Shown here: piece after piece, positions 1 through 7,755 of the stretch
How positions within the stretch are numbered: the first letter of the stretch is position 1
Layout: each line of letters opens with the position of its first letter
Source: Burkholderiaceae bacterium
GTDB taxonomy: Bacteria > Pseudomonadota > Gammaproteobacteria > Burkholderiales > Burkholderiaceae_D
NCBI GenBank assembly: GCA_019232795.1
Contig: JAFANH010000090.1
Span: forward strand, 1-43,308
Direction: 5' to 3'
DNA: 43,308 nucleotides
Position numbers and translations under genes: made by a program
Notes under the pieces: model-generated
The model's database searches: none
The model's input: the letters and a program-made list of their open reading frames with translations, nothing else
Told to the model about the DNA's origin: nothing

Positions 1-405
1 ATCGGTGCTCCGAGTGATCCTTCTCATGTGACTGGTCTGTTTCGGCATCATCTGGAGCAAATCGAAACCGATGGCGTAGCGGAAGTGCAGTTGGCAGGGC
101 GCCCCTTCCGGATCAAGCGCCAGTTTCTTCGGGATGTTGCGGAACACCAGCTCCTCGGCAAAATCACGCAGCTGCGCAAAGCGCTGCTCGTCATGCATTC
201 CCCACGCGATACCACCGTTGACATCGCCAATGCGTTTGATATTTTCACGGCTGCCAAGCATCCAAAAAGCTTTATCTCTCTGGACGATGCTGATCATTTG
301 CTCACTGAAAAAGAGGATGCGATCTACGCGGCAAACCTGATCGCAGCATGGAGTGAACGCTATATTCGTAATGATCCGCGACCTATAGTCACGGATGAAA
401 AATAA
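1..405 (+). CDS. alpha/beta hydrolase, C-terminal part (5' end outside window)
   Basis: The reading frame is open from base 1 and ends with TAA at 403-405, so only the last 134 residues are visible. The opening IGAPSDPSHV, the MHSPRDTTV segment (the Asp that serves as catalytic acid) and DDADHLL (the catalytic His) are typical of the hydrolase half of bifunctional alpha/beta hydrolase-OsmC proteins. In that family an OsmC peroxidase-like domain usually follows; here the protein stops just after the hydrolase fold (YIRNDPRPIVTDEK) and I see no OsmC remnant in the next 200 bases. It is therefore either a stand-alone hydrolase or one that lost its partner domain. The substrate is unknown. The GTG at 28 is internal and not a real start. 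Confidence 0.75.
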   Translation: MGAPSDPSHVTGLFRHHLEQIETDGVAEVQLAGRPFRIKRQFLRDVAEHQLLGKITQLRKALLVMHSPRDTTVDIANAFDIFTAAKHPKSFISLDDADHLLTEKEDAIYAANLIAAWSERYIRNDPRPIVTDEK

Positions 406-633
406 TTTCCCCGTTACCGCGTTGCGGCATGGGCCTGAGGGACTTCATTCAATGGGCGGCTATTGCGCTTGACGCGCAACAGCCGGAGTCCCGAAGCCAA
501 GCAAAAAACGGACTGCCAGGCATTGTGAGATCGCGAGGGATGTCCTGACCTGAAAAATCATGCAGTGGAGTCGTTGCAAACGTTGGCGGCCAATACTATG
601 CTGCCAATATTGCGATCGCCGTAGGAGCCATAA

Positions 634-1584
634 ATGGATCTCCCATTCTCAGCAACTCTCCCTGCGTTGCTCCTTGACTTTATCAAGGACACCGAAAATG
701 GCATCGCCATCCTGAATACAGACAATTATTTCGTCTTCCATAATGCGGCCTTCATCAAGTTGTTTGAATCATCAGATACGCAGCTCGCTGAATCACCGAT
801 CGGGCGTAGCTTCGATGAAATGATGACCTGGTTGTTCGAGCATCAGATTAAGGCGAATGGGCAATGGGAGAACGTCACCGTATGGCTTGATAGTGTGCAT
901 ACGGAATTCAGGTCTGCACCGTTCAGGAGTTTTGAAATTGAATTGGCAAGCGGCAGATGGTTGCTGATGAACGAACAAATCAATTCAACGGGTGAAGTCC
1001 TTCTGCATTGTGCAGACTTCACGGCCCAGAAAAATCTTGAACTTGAACTCAAGGATGCGCGCGCGAATCTGGAGAAGCTGGCATTTACCGATGAATTAAC
1101 CGGGGTGGCGAACCGCAGGCATTTCCTCGCACGATTAAATGACGAGTTTGCACGGTCGCGCCGCTTCAAGCATCCCTTGTGTTTGGTCATGCTGGGCCTG
1201 GATCACTTCAAACGAATTAACGATACCTATGGGCACCCTACCGGCGACCTGGTGCTCAGACATTTCGCTGCACTGCTGAATTCCACGCTACGAACCACCG
1301 ATATTGTCGGACGCCTGGGAGGAGAAGAATTCGCAGTAGCACTTCCAGAAACACCAATCAGCGAGGCAATGCAGGTCATGGGGCGCGTTCGCGATGCGCT
1401 CGCGGACGAACGACTGGATACCGTGGGGCCAGATTTTCGTTATACGTTTTCGGGAGGAGTGAGCGTGCTGCCTGAAGATGATTCCACTGATTGCAATTGG
1501 CTCCTGGCGAGTTCCGACAAGGCTTTGTATCAAGCGAAATCGACCGGGCGCAATAAACTTGTTTCCTACGAAAATGCGTTTTGA
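634..1584 (+). CDS. PAS-GGDEF diguanylate cyclase
   Basis: Predicted to make the second messenger cyclic-di-GMP from two GTP in the cytoplasm. The N-terminal ~130 residues resemble a PAS sensor (NGIAILNTDNYFVFHN), followed by a short helical linker rich in Leu/Glu (about 135-152) and a GGDEF domain. The active-site loop is GGEEF at residues 229-233, and RTTD at 220-223 lies exactly five residues before it, matching the inhibitory product-binding I-site, so feedback inhibition is expected. There is no transmembrane segment and no EAL domain. The ATG at 634 is preceded by GTAGGAG, a good ribosome-binding site. The 316-residue length is normal for this architecture. The ligand of the PAS domain cannot be read from the sequence. 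Confidence 0.93.
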   Translation: MDLPFSATLPALLLDFIKDTENGIAILNTDNYFVFHNAAFIKLFESSDTQLAESPIGRSFDEMMTWLFEHQIKANGQWENVTVWLDSVHTEFRSAPFRSFEIELASGRWLLMNEQINSTGEVLLHCADFTAQKNLELELKDARANLEKLAFTDELTGVANRRHFLARLNDEFARSRRFKHPLCLVMLGLDHFKRINDTYGHPTGDLVLRHFAALLNSTLRTTDIVGRLGGEEFAVALPETPISEAMQVMGRVRDALADERLDTVGPDFRYTFSGGVSVLPEDDSTDCNWLLASSDKALYQAKSTGRNKLVSYENAF

Positions 1585-1587
1585 TAG

Positions 1588-1821
1588 CACATGTTGGCTT
1601 GGGAGATTACCTTCGCCAACTTGCCGGCCGGCACGTGCACTACCACCATAGAGTCGAAAACCAATTTCTTCGCCGCAGCCGCGCAGGATACGACCGTGAC
1701 GGCCGAGTGCACGCCGTTTCACAAGGGGCGCAGCACCATGGTGTGGCAGACGCAGATCAAGACCGAAGCAGGGAAGCTGTGTGCGGTGGTGACGCAGACG
1801 CAGATGGTGCTGCCGGCCTGA
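1588..1821 (+). pseudogene. PaaI/YdiI-like hotdog thioesterase, 3' remnant
   Basis: About 75 residues can be translated directly after the diguanylate cyclase stop, in the same frame, separated by TGA and TAG. The segment ESKTNFFAAA, then HKGRSTMVWQT and the end KLCAVVTQTQMVLPA match the C-terminal half of PaaI-type acyl-CoA thioesterases. The first half, with the N-terminal strand and the catalytic region of the hotdog fold, is absent. I read this as a 3' gene fragment left after a deletion or insertion whose left edge is at the end of the cyclase gene. Translation from the ATG at 1591 would be possible, but a half hotdog should not fold as an enzyme. Confidence 0.7.
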
Positions 1822-1934
1822 TGGTTGAGAGTCTGGCGAGCAGCCTCGTGCTGCACTGCACATAAGCGCGGTCGCGCGCCGTAAACCAGTCTCGCTATAA
1901 TGTGGCGGCAATCCTTTCCAACCTTCGGTAAGCC

Positions 1935-2321
1935 ATGCTCTACATCATCAAGCGTGTCATGAATGTCGACCCCGGCGCCAACGGCGCGCCGCTCTCAGTG
2001 ACCTTTGAGAGTTTTTTCCACAAAAAATACTGCTTGCAATTCCCACGGTGTGCCCCTCACGTCAATGGCAGCGCGCCAAACGGCGGCGCGCCCACGGTGT
2101 TCGACCCGCCGGTGCTGGAGGTGTATTCCCTGCGCAAGGGCAAGGGCAGGGAAGGCGGCGCGGGCGAGCAAGAGTGGGACAAGAATGCCAAGGCCGTATC
2201 CTGGCGCGAAGCGCGCAAGATTTTGCACAAGCTGCGCCGGCATATGATAGGTGTGGAGGAGAGCCAGCACGACACCTATGAGGCAATGCTGTATGCTTCC
2301 AAGAACGAAGGTCGAGAGTAA
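1935..2321 (+). CDS. hypothetical protein
   Basis: A 128-residue protein that I do not recognise. It begins MLYIIKRVMNVD, has a Gly/Pro/Ala-rich middle and a basic stretch (SLRKGKGREGG), and ends with an amphipathic helical region (WREARKILHKLRRHM). No signal peptide, membrane segment or metal motif is visible. The ATG at 1935 is preceded by GGTAAGCC, a weak ribosome-binding site. It is followed after 24 bases by a small zinc-ribbon gene on the same strand, so the two may be co-transcribed. Base composition is like the surrounding genes and the other frames look like shadows. Confidence 0.55.
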   Translation: MLYIIKRVMNVDPGANGAPLSVTFESFFHKKYCLQFPRCAPHVNGSAPNGGAPTVFDPPVLEVYSLRKGKGREGGAGEQEWDKNAKAVSWREARKILHKLRRHMIGVEESQHDTYEAMLYASKNEGRE

Positions 2322-2345
2322 ATTGGAAGTAACGGGGAAGCGTGT

Positions 2346-2579
2346 ATGCAATGTTCGAAATGCAGCGGCAGCATGAGTGAAGGCTTTTTGTTGGAAAAAG
2401 GAAATCACAACGACTTGTCTGTCCAGGCCTGGGTTGAAGGAAGCCCTTCCACTAAGTCATCATTCCTGTCGCAAATTTTCGGGATGAGCGTCAGAGGCAA
2501 GGCGGTCTACCGTGTGCAAACCTTCCGTTGTTCCAGCTGCGGTTATCTTGAATCCTATGCCCGGGAAAGTACTCGCTAA
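2346..2579 (+). CDS. small zinc-ribbon hypothetical protein
   Basis: A 77-residue protein with two CxxC knuckles, CSKC near residue 3 and CSSC near residue 60, which together can bind one structural zinc as in nucleic-acid- or protein-binding zinc ribbons. The second knuckle is followed by GYLESYA, the usual end of small 'zinc ribbon domain' hypothetical proteins. It starts at the ATG at 2346 after GGGGAAGCG, a reasonable ribosome-binding site, and lies 24 bases after the preceding hypothetical gene. No catalytic residues are apparent and the function is unknown. Confidence 0.65.
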   Translation: MQCSKCSGSMSEGFLLEKGNHNDLSVQAWVEGSPSTKSSFLSQIFGMSVRGKAVYRVQTFRCSSCGYLESYARESTR

Positions 2580-2644
2580 CATGCATGAACGCGTGCCCGA
2601 ATGTGTTTCATTAATTGATCATTCCCATCTTTGAATTTCCAATC

Positions 2645-5482
2645 ATGAAAAAATTCCAGCCGAAACTGCTGGCCGGCGCCTTGTTGCTGGCCTTTTCCTC
2701 GATTTCCCACGGGGCGCCTAATCTCGACGACAAGCTGCCGACCGACCCGCAAGTCACGGTGGGCACGCTGCCCAACGGCTTGACGTATTACATCAAAAAG
2801 AACGCCAAGCCCGAGCATCGCGTCGAGCTGCGGCTGGGGGTGAAGGCCGGTTCCATCCTGGAAGACGACGACCAGCAAGGCCTGGCGCACTTTGCCGAGC
2901 ACATGGCCTTTGACGGTTCGGCGCATTTCGCCAAGCACGACCTGATTTCCTACCTGCAATCGATCGGCGTGCAGTTCGGCGCCGACCTGAACGCCTACAC
3001 CAGCTTTGACGAAACCGTGTACATCCTGCCGATTCCGACCGATAAGCCGGAAAACCTGGAAACCGGTTTCCAGGTGCTGGAAGACTGGGCGCAAGGGGTG
3101 GCCTACAAGGACGACGCGATCGACGCCGAGCGGCCCATCGTGCTGGAAGAGGAAAGGCGCGGCAAGGGCGCGCAAGACCGCATGATGCGCAAGCTGCTGC
3201 CGGCCGCTTTCGAAGGCTCGCGCTATGCCGACCGCCTGCCCATCGGCAAGGCCGAGATTCTGAAGACCTTTCCGCATGACGTGATCCGCCGCTTTTACGC
3301 CGACTGGTACCGTCCCGACCTGATGGCGGTGGTGGTGGTGGGCGACATCGAACCGGCCCAGGCGGAAGCCGCCATACGCGCGCACTTTGGCCACCTGGTC
3401 AACCCGGAACATGAGCGCCCACGCAACTACACCGCCATTCCTTCGCGCACGCAATCGGAAGGGCTGGTGATCACCGATCCGGAAGCCACCTCCGACGGCA
3501 TCATGATCCGCTACCCGGCGGTGCCTGCCAAGCCGCAAGTCACGCTGGGCGATTACCGCAAGAGCATGGTCCGCAACCTGATCACCGGCATGCTGAACCA
3601 GCGCCTGGCCGAACTGACGCAGCAGGCCGATCCGCCTTTCCTCGGCGCAGGCAGCGGCATCAGTTCGCTGACGCGCAGCTACGAATTGTTTGCGTCGAGC
3701 GCCCAGCCCGGCCCCGGCGGCGCGGTGCCGGCCGTGGCCGCCATGGTGCAGGAAAACGAGCGTGCGCGCCGTTTCGGCTTCAGCCAGCAGGAATTGGAAC
3801 GGGTGAGCAAGAACCTGATGCGCGGCACCACGCGCATGCTCAACGAGCGCGACAAGACCGACTCTTCCGCCTTCGCTGCCGAGTACCTGCGCCATTTCCT
3901 GATCCAGGAACCGTTTCCCGGCGTGACTAACGAGTACGAGTACACGAAGGAAATGCTGCCGACCATTACGCTGGAAGAAGTCAACCAGGTTGCCAAGGAA
4001 ATCATCCCCGACAACGCCAGCAAGCTGGTGGTGTGGCTGGGTTCGGACAAGGATAAGGATGCCTCGCTGACCGGCGCCCAGGTGCTGGCCATGGTGGAGC
4101 AGGCGCAAAAGAATGAAGTCACCGCCAAGGAACAGAAGGTGCTGCCGACCACGCTGATGCCGCAGCCGCCCCAGGCCGGCAGCATCACGGCTGAAACGCA
4201 TAACGAAGCGCTGGGCACCACGGAATGGACGCTGTCGAACGGCGTCAAGGTGGTGTTGAAGCCGACCGACTTCAAGAACGACGAAGTGCTGATCAGCGCC
4301 AACCGTTACGGCGGCACCTCGCTGTTCGGCGAAAAGGATATGTATAGCGCACGCTATGCCAACGCCACGCAATGGTACATGGGCATAGGCGACTACACGC
4401 CAACCGACCTGCAAAAGATCTTGGCCGGGAAGAATGCCAACCTCGGCACATCCAGCAACTTGTACCTCGATGCCATCACCGGCAATTCAGGCAGCGCCGA
4501 AATCGAAACCATGCTGCAGATGCTCTACCTGCGCGTGACCAGCCCGCGCCGCGACGAGGAACTGTTCAAGTCTTACGTGGCGCGCGCGCAGGAGGGGGCA
4601 AAGAACGCGCTGGCGAGCCCGGATGCGATCTTCTGGAACGATACCCGCGACGTGTTGTACAAGCATCATCCGCGTCGCGCCACCATCGCCCGACCCGAAG
4701 ACTTTGCCCGCATCGACCTCGACCGCGCCATGGAAATCTATCGTGCGCGCTATGCCAGCGCCAAGGATCTGACCTTCATCATCGTCGGCAGTTTCGATCT
4801 TGAAAAGATCAAGCCGCTGGTGGCGACGTATCTGGCCAGCTTGCCCGTGGCGCCGGTGGAAGAGAAATTCAAGGACGTGGGCCTGAACCCTGTCACCGGC
4901 GTGGTGAAGAAGGAAGTGCATGCCGGCACCGAAGCCAAGAGCGTGGCGTCGCTGTATTTCACCGGCCTGCAGCCATGGTCGCAGGAAGAGGCAGACCGTT
5001 TCTACATGCTGGTCGATGTGCTGAACATCAAGATCATTGACGTGCTGCGCGAAAAACTGTCGCTGATCTATAGCGGCGGCATGAGCGGCACCATGGAACG
5101 CGCGCCGCACGGCCACTACCTGATCGGCGGCAACCTGCCGTGCGCGCCGGAAAACGTCAACAAGGTGATCGCCGCGCTGTTTGCCGAGATCGACAAGCTG
5201 CAGAAGGAAGGCCCGCAGCAGGCCGATATCGACAAGGTGAAACAGAACTGGCGCGAGAACTACACCATCGGCCTGCGCACCAACAAGTTCTGGCTGGATC
5301 GCATGCAGTTCGCCATTTTGAACGGCGACGATCCGACCCAGTTCCTGAACCTGGAAAAACGCATCGACGGCATCACCGCGAAGCAGTTGCAGGAAGCGGC
5401 CAAGCGCTATTTCAATCAGAAGAACTATGTGCAGATGGTGCTGTACCCCGAGAACTATCCGCAGAAGGTCGTGAAGAAGTGA
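2645..5482 (+). CDS. M16 family zinc metallopeptidase (pitrilysin-like, secreted)
   Basis: A large periplasmic or exported peptidase that should degrade peptides or small unfolded proteins. I place the start at the ATG at 2645 because MKKFQPKLLAGALLLAF is a clear signal peptide; an upstream in-frame ATG at 2615 would put ten hydrophobic residues in front of it. The inverted zinc motif HFAEH lies at residues 82-86, and the ERPIVLEEE segment (about 162-170) supplies the third zinc ligand. The second half repeats the fold (TEWTLSNGVKVVLKP onward) but lacks HxxEH, as expected for the inactive partner half. The ~945-residue length fits the family. There is no obvious Shine-Dalgarno sequence. Expression is monocistronic as far as can be seen. 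Confidence 0.92.
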   Translation: MKKFQPKLLAGALLLAFSSISHGAPNLDDKLPTDPQVTVGTLPNGLTYYIKKNAKPEHRVELRLGVKAGSILEDDDQQGLAHFAEHMAFDGSAHFAKHDLISYLQSIGVQFGADLNAYTSFDETVYILPIPTDKPENLETGFQVLEDWAQGVAYKDDAIDAERPIVLEEERRGKGAQDRMMRKLLPAAFEGSRYADRLPIGKAEILKTFPHDVIRRFYADWYRPDLMAVVVVGDIEPAQAEAAIRAHFGHLVNPEHERPRNYTAIPSRTQSEGLVITDPEATSDGIMIRYPAVPAKPQVTLGDYRKSMVRNLITGMLNQRLAELTQQADPPFLGAGSGISSLTRSYELFASSAQPGPGGAVPAVAAMVQENERARRFGFSQQELERVSKNLMRGTTRMLNERDKTDSSAFAAEYLRHFLIQEPFPGVTNEYEYTKEMLPTITLEEVNQVAKEIIPDNASKLVVWLGSDKDKDASLTGAQVLAMVEQAQKNEVTAKEQKVLPTTLMPQPPQAGSITAETHNEALGTTEWTLSNGVKVVLKPTDFKNDEVLISANRYGGTSLFGEKDMYSARYANATQWYMGIGDYTPTDLQKILAGKNANLGTSSNLYLDAITGNSGSAEIETMLQMLYLRVTSPRRDEELFKSYVARAQEGAKNALASPDAIFWNDTRDVLYKHHPRRATIARPEDFARIDLDRAMEIYRARYASAKDLTFIIVGSFDLEKIKPLVATYLASLPVAPVEEKFKDVGLNPVTGVVKKEVHAGTEAKSVASLYFTGLQPWSQEEADRFYMLVDVLNIKIIDVLREKLSLIYSGGMSGTMERAPHGHYLIGGNLPCAPENVNKVIAALFAEIDKLQKEGPQQADIDKVKQNWRENYTIGLRTNKFWLDRMQFAILNGDDPTQFLNLEKRIDGITAKQLQEAAKRYFNQKNYVQMVLYPENYPQKVVKK

Positions 5483-5489
5483 GCGGCCC

Positions 5490-5528
5490 GACCGGCAATA
5501 CTGCCTGGTCTGTGTGATTGTTTTTTTG
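5490..5528 (+). terminator. possible weak terminator after the M16 peptidase gene
   Basis: Eight bases past the peptidase stop, ACCGGCA-ATAC-TGCCTGGT can pair with one bulged T, and a run of seven T follows at 5521-5527. The T-run lies about ten bases past the stem, which is further than ideal, so this is only a weak intrinsic terminator candidate. Confidence 0.35.
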
Positions 5529-5532
5529 AGGA

Positions 5533-5562
5533 AGCCGTGAGGGAGTCATAACGCTCACGGCT
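5533..5562. repeat. 9-bp perfect inverted repeat
   Basis: AGCCGTGAG at 5533-5541 and its exact complement CTCACGGCT at 5554-5562 flank a 12-base loop. No T-run follows on either strand, so it is not a standard terminator. It lies in the 355-base gap between the M16 peptidase gene and the toxin gene. Confidence 0.5.
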
Positions 5563-5567
5563 CACCA

Positions 5568-5729
5568 ATGAGCACCCACCTCGGCCATATCGTCGACACG
5601 TCCACCGCCAGCGGCGGCAGCCGCACCTCGAGCATCCTCGCTGAAGTGTGCAAGGTGGTGTCGCCCGATCCGTCCGGCACCGGCTACCCGGACTCTTCGG
5701 GGCAGAAGGGATGTTTGTCGGGGTTGTGA
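5568..5729 (+). CDS. short ORF, doubtful (53 aa)
   Basis: An ATG-initiated frame of 53 codons in the gap after the M16 peptidase. It encodes a Ser/Thr/Gly-rich peptide (MSTHLGHIVDTSTASGGS) with a plausible coding-like GC3 pattern. It has no close ribosome-binding site and I recognise no family. It could be the 5' stub of a lost gene. The rest of the gap (5730-5837) holds nothing I can identify. Confidence 0.25.
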   Translation: MSTHLGHIVDTSTASGGSRTSSILAEVCKVVSPDPSGTGYPDSSGQKGCLSGL

Positions 5730-5837
5730 GGCGAGGGAGATTGGTTATAAACCGATCTGCATGGTTTGGAGCAATGAGGGCTGCTTGCGGGGCGGCCCTT
5801 TTTCTATGGATTGCGGGCTTTGCTCGCGAGAAGCTGT

Positions 5838-6323
5838 TCAGGCAGGAATCGTAGCGATGGGGATGCACAACACGAGCGGGTCGCCCGGCATTGGCACAAA
5901 ACCATATTTTAGGTAGAAGCGAGCTGCGTCCATATCCTTGGCATCTACGAAAAGAAGATTGCCGCCGATTTGCATTGCCACCTGTTTGGCACGCGTCATC
6001 GCATCGACCAACAATTGCTCGCCGATACCCTGACCTTGTGCGTTGACCGAAACAGCCAATCTCGCCAGCGTGATGGCAGGAATTTGAAATGGTAGACGTT
6101 TGCCAAGATGCTCGGGAAGGTCCGAAGCAGAGCTCAGGCCTCGCATGGCGAGCGCGTAGTAGCCCATTATTGCGCGAGTGCCTTCATCGGTAAGAACGAA
6201 GGTGCGCGACAGCAATTTCGCCTGATGTTGATTGGCAATGGTTTGCAGCCAGATATTAAGCGCCGGAACGCCGCAGTCGAAATTGCTAAGATCGTGTCTT
6301 TTGCTTAGCGGTTCGGGGCGCAT
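5838..6323 (-). CDS. GNAT acetyltransferase toxin (TacT-like) of a type II TA module
   Basis: A 161-residue GNAT-fold protein of the toxin subgroup that acetylates aminoacyl-tRNA and blocks translation. Visible features are the N-terminal NFDCGVPALNIWL segment typical of TacT/AtaT-like toxins, the acetyl-CoA loop QGQGIG preceded by ARLAVSVN, and the C-terminal AARFYLKYGF with the usual Tyr. Its start codon lies inside the 3' end of the antitoxin gene (38-base overlap), which indicates translational coupling. The start ATG at 6323 needs no adjustment. The pair forms a DUF1778/GNAT module next to a phage repressor gene. The substrate tRNA cannot be predicted. Confidence 0.88.
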   Translation of the reverse strand: MRPEPLSKRHDLSNFDCGVPALNIWLQTIANQHQAKLLSRTFVLTDEGTRAIMGYYALAMRGLSSASDLPEHLGKRLPFQIPAITLARLAVSVNAQGQGIGEQLLVDAMTRAKQVAMQIGGNLLFVDAKDMDAARFYLKYGFVPMPGDPLVLCIPIATIPA

Positions 6324-6600
6324 TATTGTCCTTATTTTTCGAACGTTCGAAAGCGCGCTTCAGGGCAGCGTTAGGGCGAGGTGGATTGTCCAGCAGACTC
6401 AGCAACAAGGTGGCGTCTTGCGCCGTCACTTTGATCATGCGTTCGCGATCGATGATCTTGTCAGCTTTTTCGAGTGCTGCCTGTACGAGGAATTGATTGA
6501 GCGTTGCGCCGGCAAGCTCGGCGGCCTCTTTCAGCTTCTCTTCCACCGGGAGGGAAACACGTGCGGTAATGCGGCCGCGATCTTCGGTAACGTTCATCAT
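6286..6600 (-). CDS. DUF1778 antitoxin (TacA-like)
   Basis: A 104-residue antitoxin expected to have a ribbon-helix-helix DNA-binding N-terminus (RITARVSLPVEEKLKEAAEL) and a C-terminal tail that wraps and neutralises the downstream acetyltransferase. TLNQFLVQAALEKA is the typical second helix of DUF1778 proteins. The gene is promoter-proximal, as is usual for this module type, and overlaps the toxin gene by 38 bases. A near-palindrome about 67 bases upstream (6667-6685) is the likely autoregulatory operator. The tail is rich in Lys/Arg, matching the positively charged ends seen in several antitoxins of this family. Confidence 0.88.
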   Translation of the reverse strand: MMNVTEDRGRITARVSLPVEEKLKEAAELAGATLNQFLVQAALEKADKIIDRERMIKVTAQDATLLLSLLDNPPRPNAALKRAFERSKNKDNNAPRTAKQKTRS

Positions 6601-6666
6601 CTTGACTCCCGATAGCAGGGTGACGCAATCGTCGCCAGCTAGCTATCAAGAACATTCTAGCACTAG

Positions 6667-6685
6667 TGGTGCCATTATGCCACCA
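6667..6685. promoter_or_regulatory. palindromic operator candidate for the TacAT-like module
   Basis: TGGTGCCATTATGCCACCA is a 19-base near-perfect palindrome centred at 6676 with one mismatched pair. It lies upstream of the antitoxin gene, where ribbon-helix-helix antitoxins normally bind to repress their own promoter. The link to the antitoxin is inferred from position and symmetry. Confidence 0.5.
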
Positions 6686-6692
6686 TCAATCG

Positions 6693-6724
6693 CAATTGGC
6701 GTAATCGACACAATTGGCGCAATT
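6693..6724. repeat. 14-bp direct repeat between TA module and repressor gene
   Basis: CAATTGGCGTAATC (6693-6706) and CAATTGGCGCAATT (6711-6724) match at 12 of 14 positions with an 18-base period. The second copy reads through the stop codon of the repressor gene and contains AATTG-GCG-CAATT. They may be further antitoxin-binding sites or part of an island junction. Confidence 0.4.
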
Positions 6725-7496
6725 ACAGCTTGTTGGCATTCCATGCCAACAACACCCGTCCCAACACCTGAAATTTCTCACGCTCGCCGTTTTCGATGAC
6801 GTAGGGCGCGTAGCGCTTGTTGTCGGAGATCATGAGGACGGCGCCGTCGGGGCGGCGCTGCAGGCGCTTGATGTAGAGCTCGTCGTTGAGGGCGAGCACA
6901 TAGACGGCGTCGATCTTGATGTCGGTTACGCCGCGGTCTACCAGCAGCATGTCGCCGTCGGAGAAAGTGCCTTCCATGCTGTCGCCATAGGCTGTGATCA
7001 GGGCCAGCTTGTCCGGGTGGCTGAACTTCACATGGCTCTTGAGCCAGCTGGCCGACACCGTCATGCGTTCGACCACGTCGGCATGCTCGGGCATGGAGAG
7101 GCCATCGCCCATCGAAGCGGCGACGTCGTAGATCGCAATTTCATAACACTCGTCGCGGCTGGGCCGGCGCTCGAGCGGCATGGCGTAGATCGCCACGCTC
7201 TGCTGTGCGGCATGGGTGCCGATGCCACCGCTTGTGCCGCTGCCGATGCTGCTTGCGTGACGCAAGGCGCGGGCGTCGATGGCGTCCAGCGCCAGCATGG
7301 GCAAGCCTATCTTTTGCTCCAGCGTGCGCGCCGCCTTTTCGCCGAAGTTATTGCCGGAGCGGTAGGTGTCCGACAGGAGCTGGGACAAGCGCGACTCGTC
7401 AAAGTCGTACAGGCGGCCGAACGCCGCCACCGAGCCGTGCGTGGTCTTTTCGATCAAGGCGCGCAAATTGTGACGCCGAACTGTGTGCATATCCAT
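6723..7496 (-). CDS. phage CI-like repressor, HTH plus S24 peptidase domain
   Basis: A 257-residue LexA/CI-type regulator that should hold the divergent phage early genes silent. The N-terminal ~70 residues form a helix-turn-helix (SVAAFGRLYDFDESRLSQLL). The C-terminal S24 domain carries the nucleophile Ser in YGDSMEGTFSDGD and the general-base Lys in ELYIKRLQRR. Upstream of the Ser, where self-cleaving relatives have an Ala-Gly bond, the sequence reads DVAASMGDG, so the usual scissile dipeptide is not present and autocleavage after DNA damage is doubtful. The start ATG at 7496 faces the early promoter; the 20-bp operator at 7553-7572 lies just upstream. Spacing and orientation are those of a lambdoid immunity region. 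Confidence 0.85.
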   Translation of the reverse strand: MDMHTVRRHNLRALIEKTTHGSVAAFGRLYDFDESRLSQLLSDTYRSGNNFGEKAARTLEQKIGLPMLALDAIDARALRHASSIGSGTSGGIGTHAAQQSVAIYAMPLERRPSRDECYEIAIYDVAASMGDGLSMPEHADVVERMTVSASWLKSHVKFSHPDKLALITAYGDSMEGTFSDGDMLLVDRGVTDIKIDAVYVLALNDELYIKRLQRRPDGAVLMISDNKRYAPYVIENGEREKFQVLGRVLLAWNANKL

Positions 7497-7543
7497 GGCG
7501 CGTATTAGAGCGGTTTTTTAGCAAATGAGAAACTAACAAATGA

Positions 7544-7572
7544 TTGACTTTAACTTTATCGTTTGATAAAGT
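7544..7572 (+). promoter_or_regulatory. predicted phage early rightward promoter
   Basis: TTGACT at 7544-7549 and TAAAGT at 7567-7572 are separated by 17 bases, matching sigma-70 spacing (5/6 and 4/6 consensus). The -10 element lies inside the operator palindrome, so repressor binding would block polymerase. The promoter points at the early genes starting at 7756. Confidence 0.5.
7553..7572. promoter_or_regulatory. palindromic operator of the phage repressor
   Basis: ACTTTATC-GTTT-GATAAAGT is a perfect 8-bp inverted repeat with a 4-base spacer, in the divergent intergenic region between the repressor gene and the early operon. It is the most symmetric element in the 259-base gap and overlaps the predicted -10. 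Assignment to the repressor is by position. Confidence 0.6.
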
Positions 7573-7680
7573 AATTCCAACGGCAGTTTCCGCGACAAGA
7601 TCAAAATCGCGAAATCTTCCCTATATAGAAAACGCAGAAGCAGACGCGGAAGCGCAATCCCTCTCAAATTATCAAGCCGC

Positions 7681-7704
7681 CGGCGATTTCCCGTGAAATC
7701 GCCG
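7681..7704 (+). other. leader hairpin in the phage early transcript
   Basis: CGGCGATTTC-CCGT-GAAATCGCCG gives a perfect 10-bp stem with a 4-base loop, about 50 bases before the first early gene and downstream of the predicted promoter. No T-run follows, so it is not an intrinsic terminator. It could stabilise the mRNA leader or serve as an RNA-binding (antitermination-like) site. Confidence 0.45.
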
Positions 7705-7755
7705 CGAGGGACTGCTGCACTTTAAAACATTAGCAAACGATATTCAAGGAAAATC

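Noticed and set aside
2576..4414. 612-codon open frame on the minus strand across the M16 gene
   Set aside because: It is antisense to a clear M16 peptidase, His/Arg/Gln-rich without recognisable domains, as expected for the shadow frame of a GC-rich gene.
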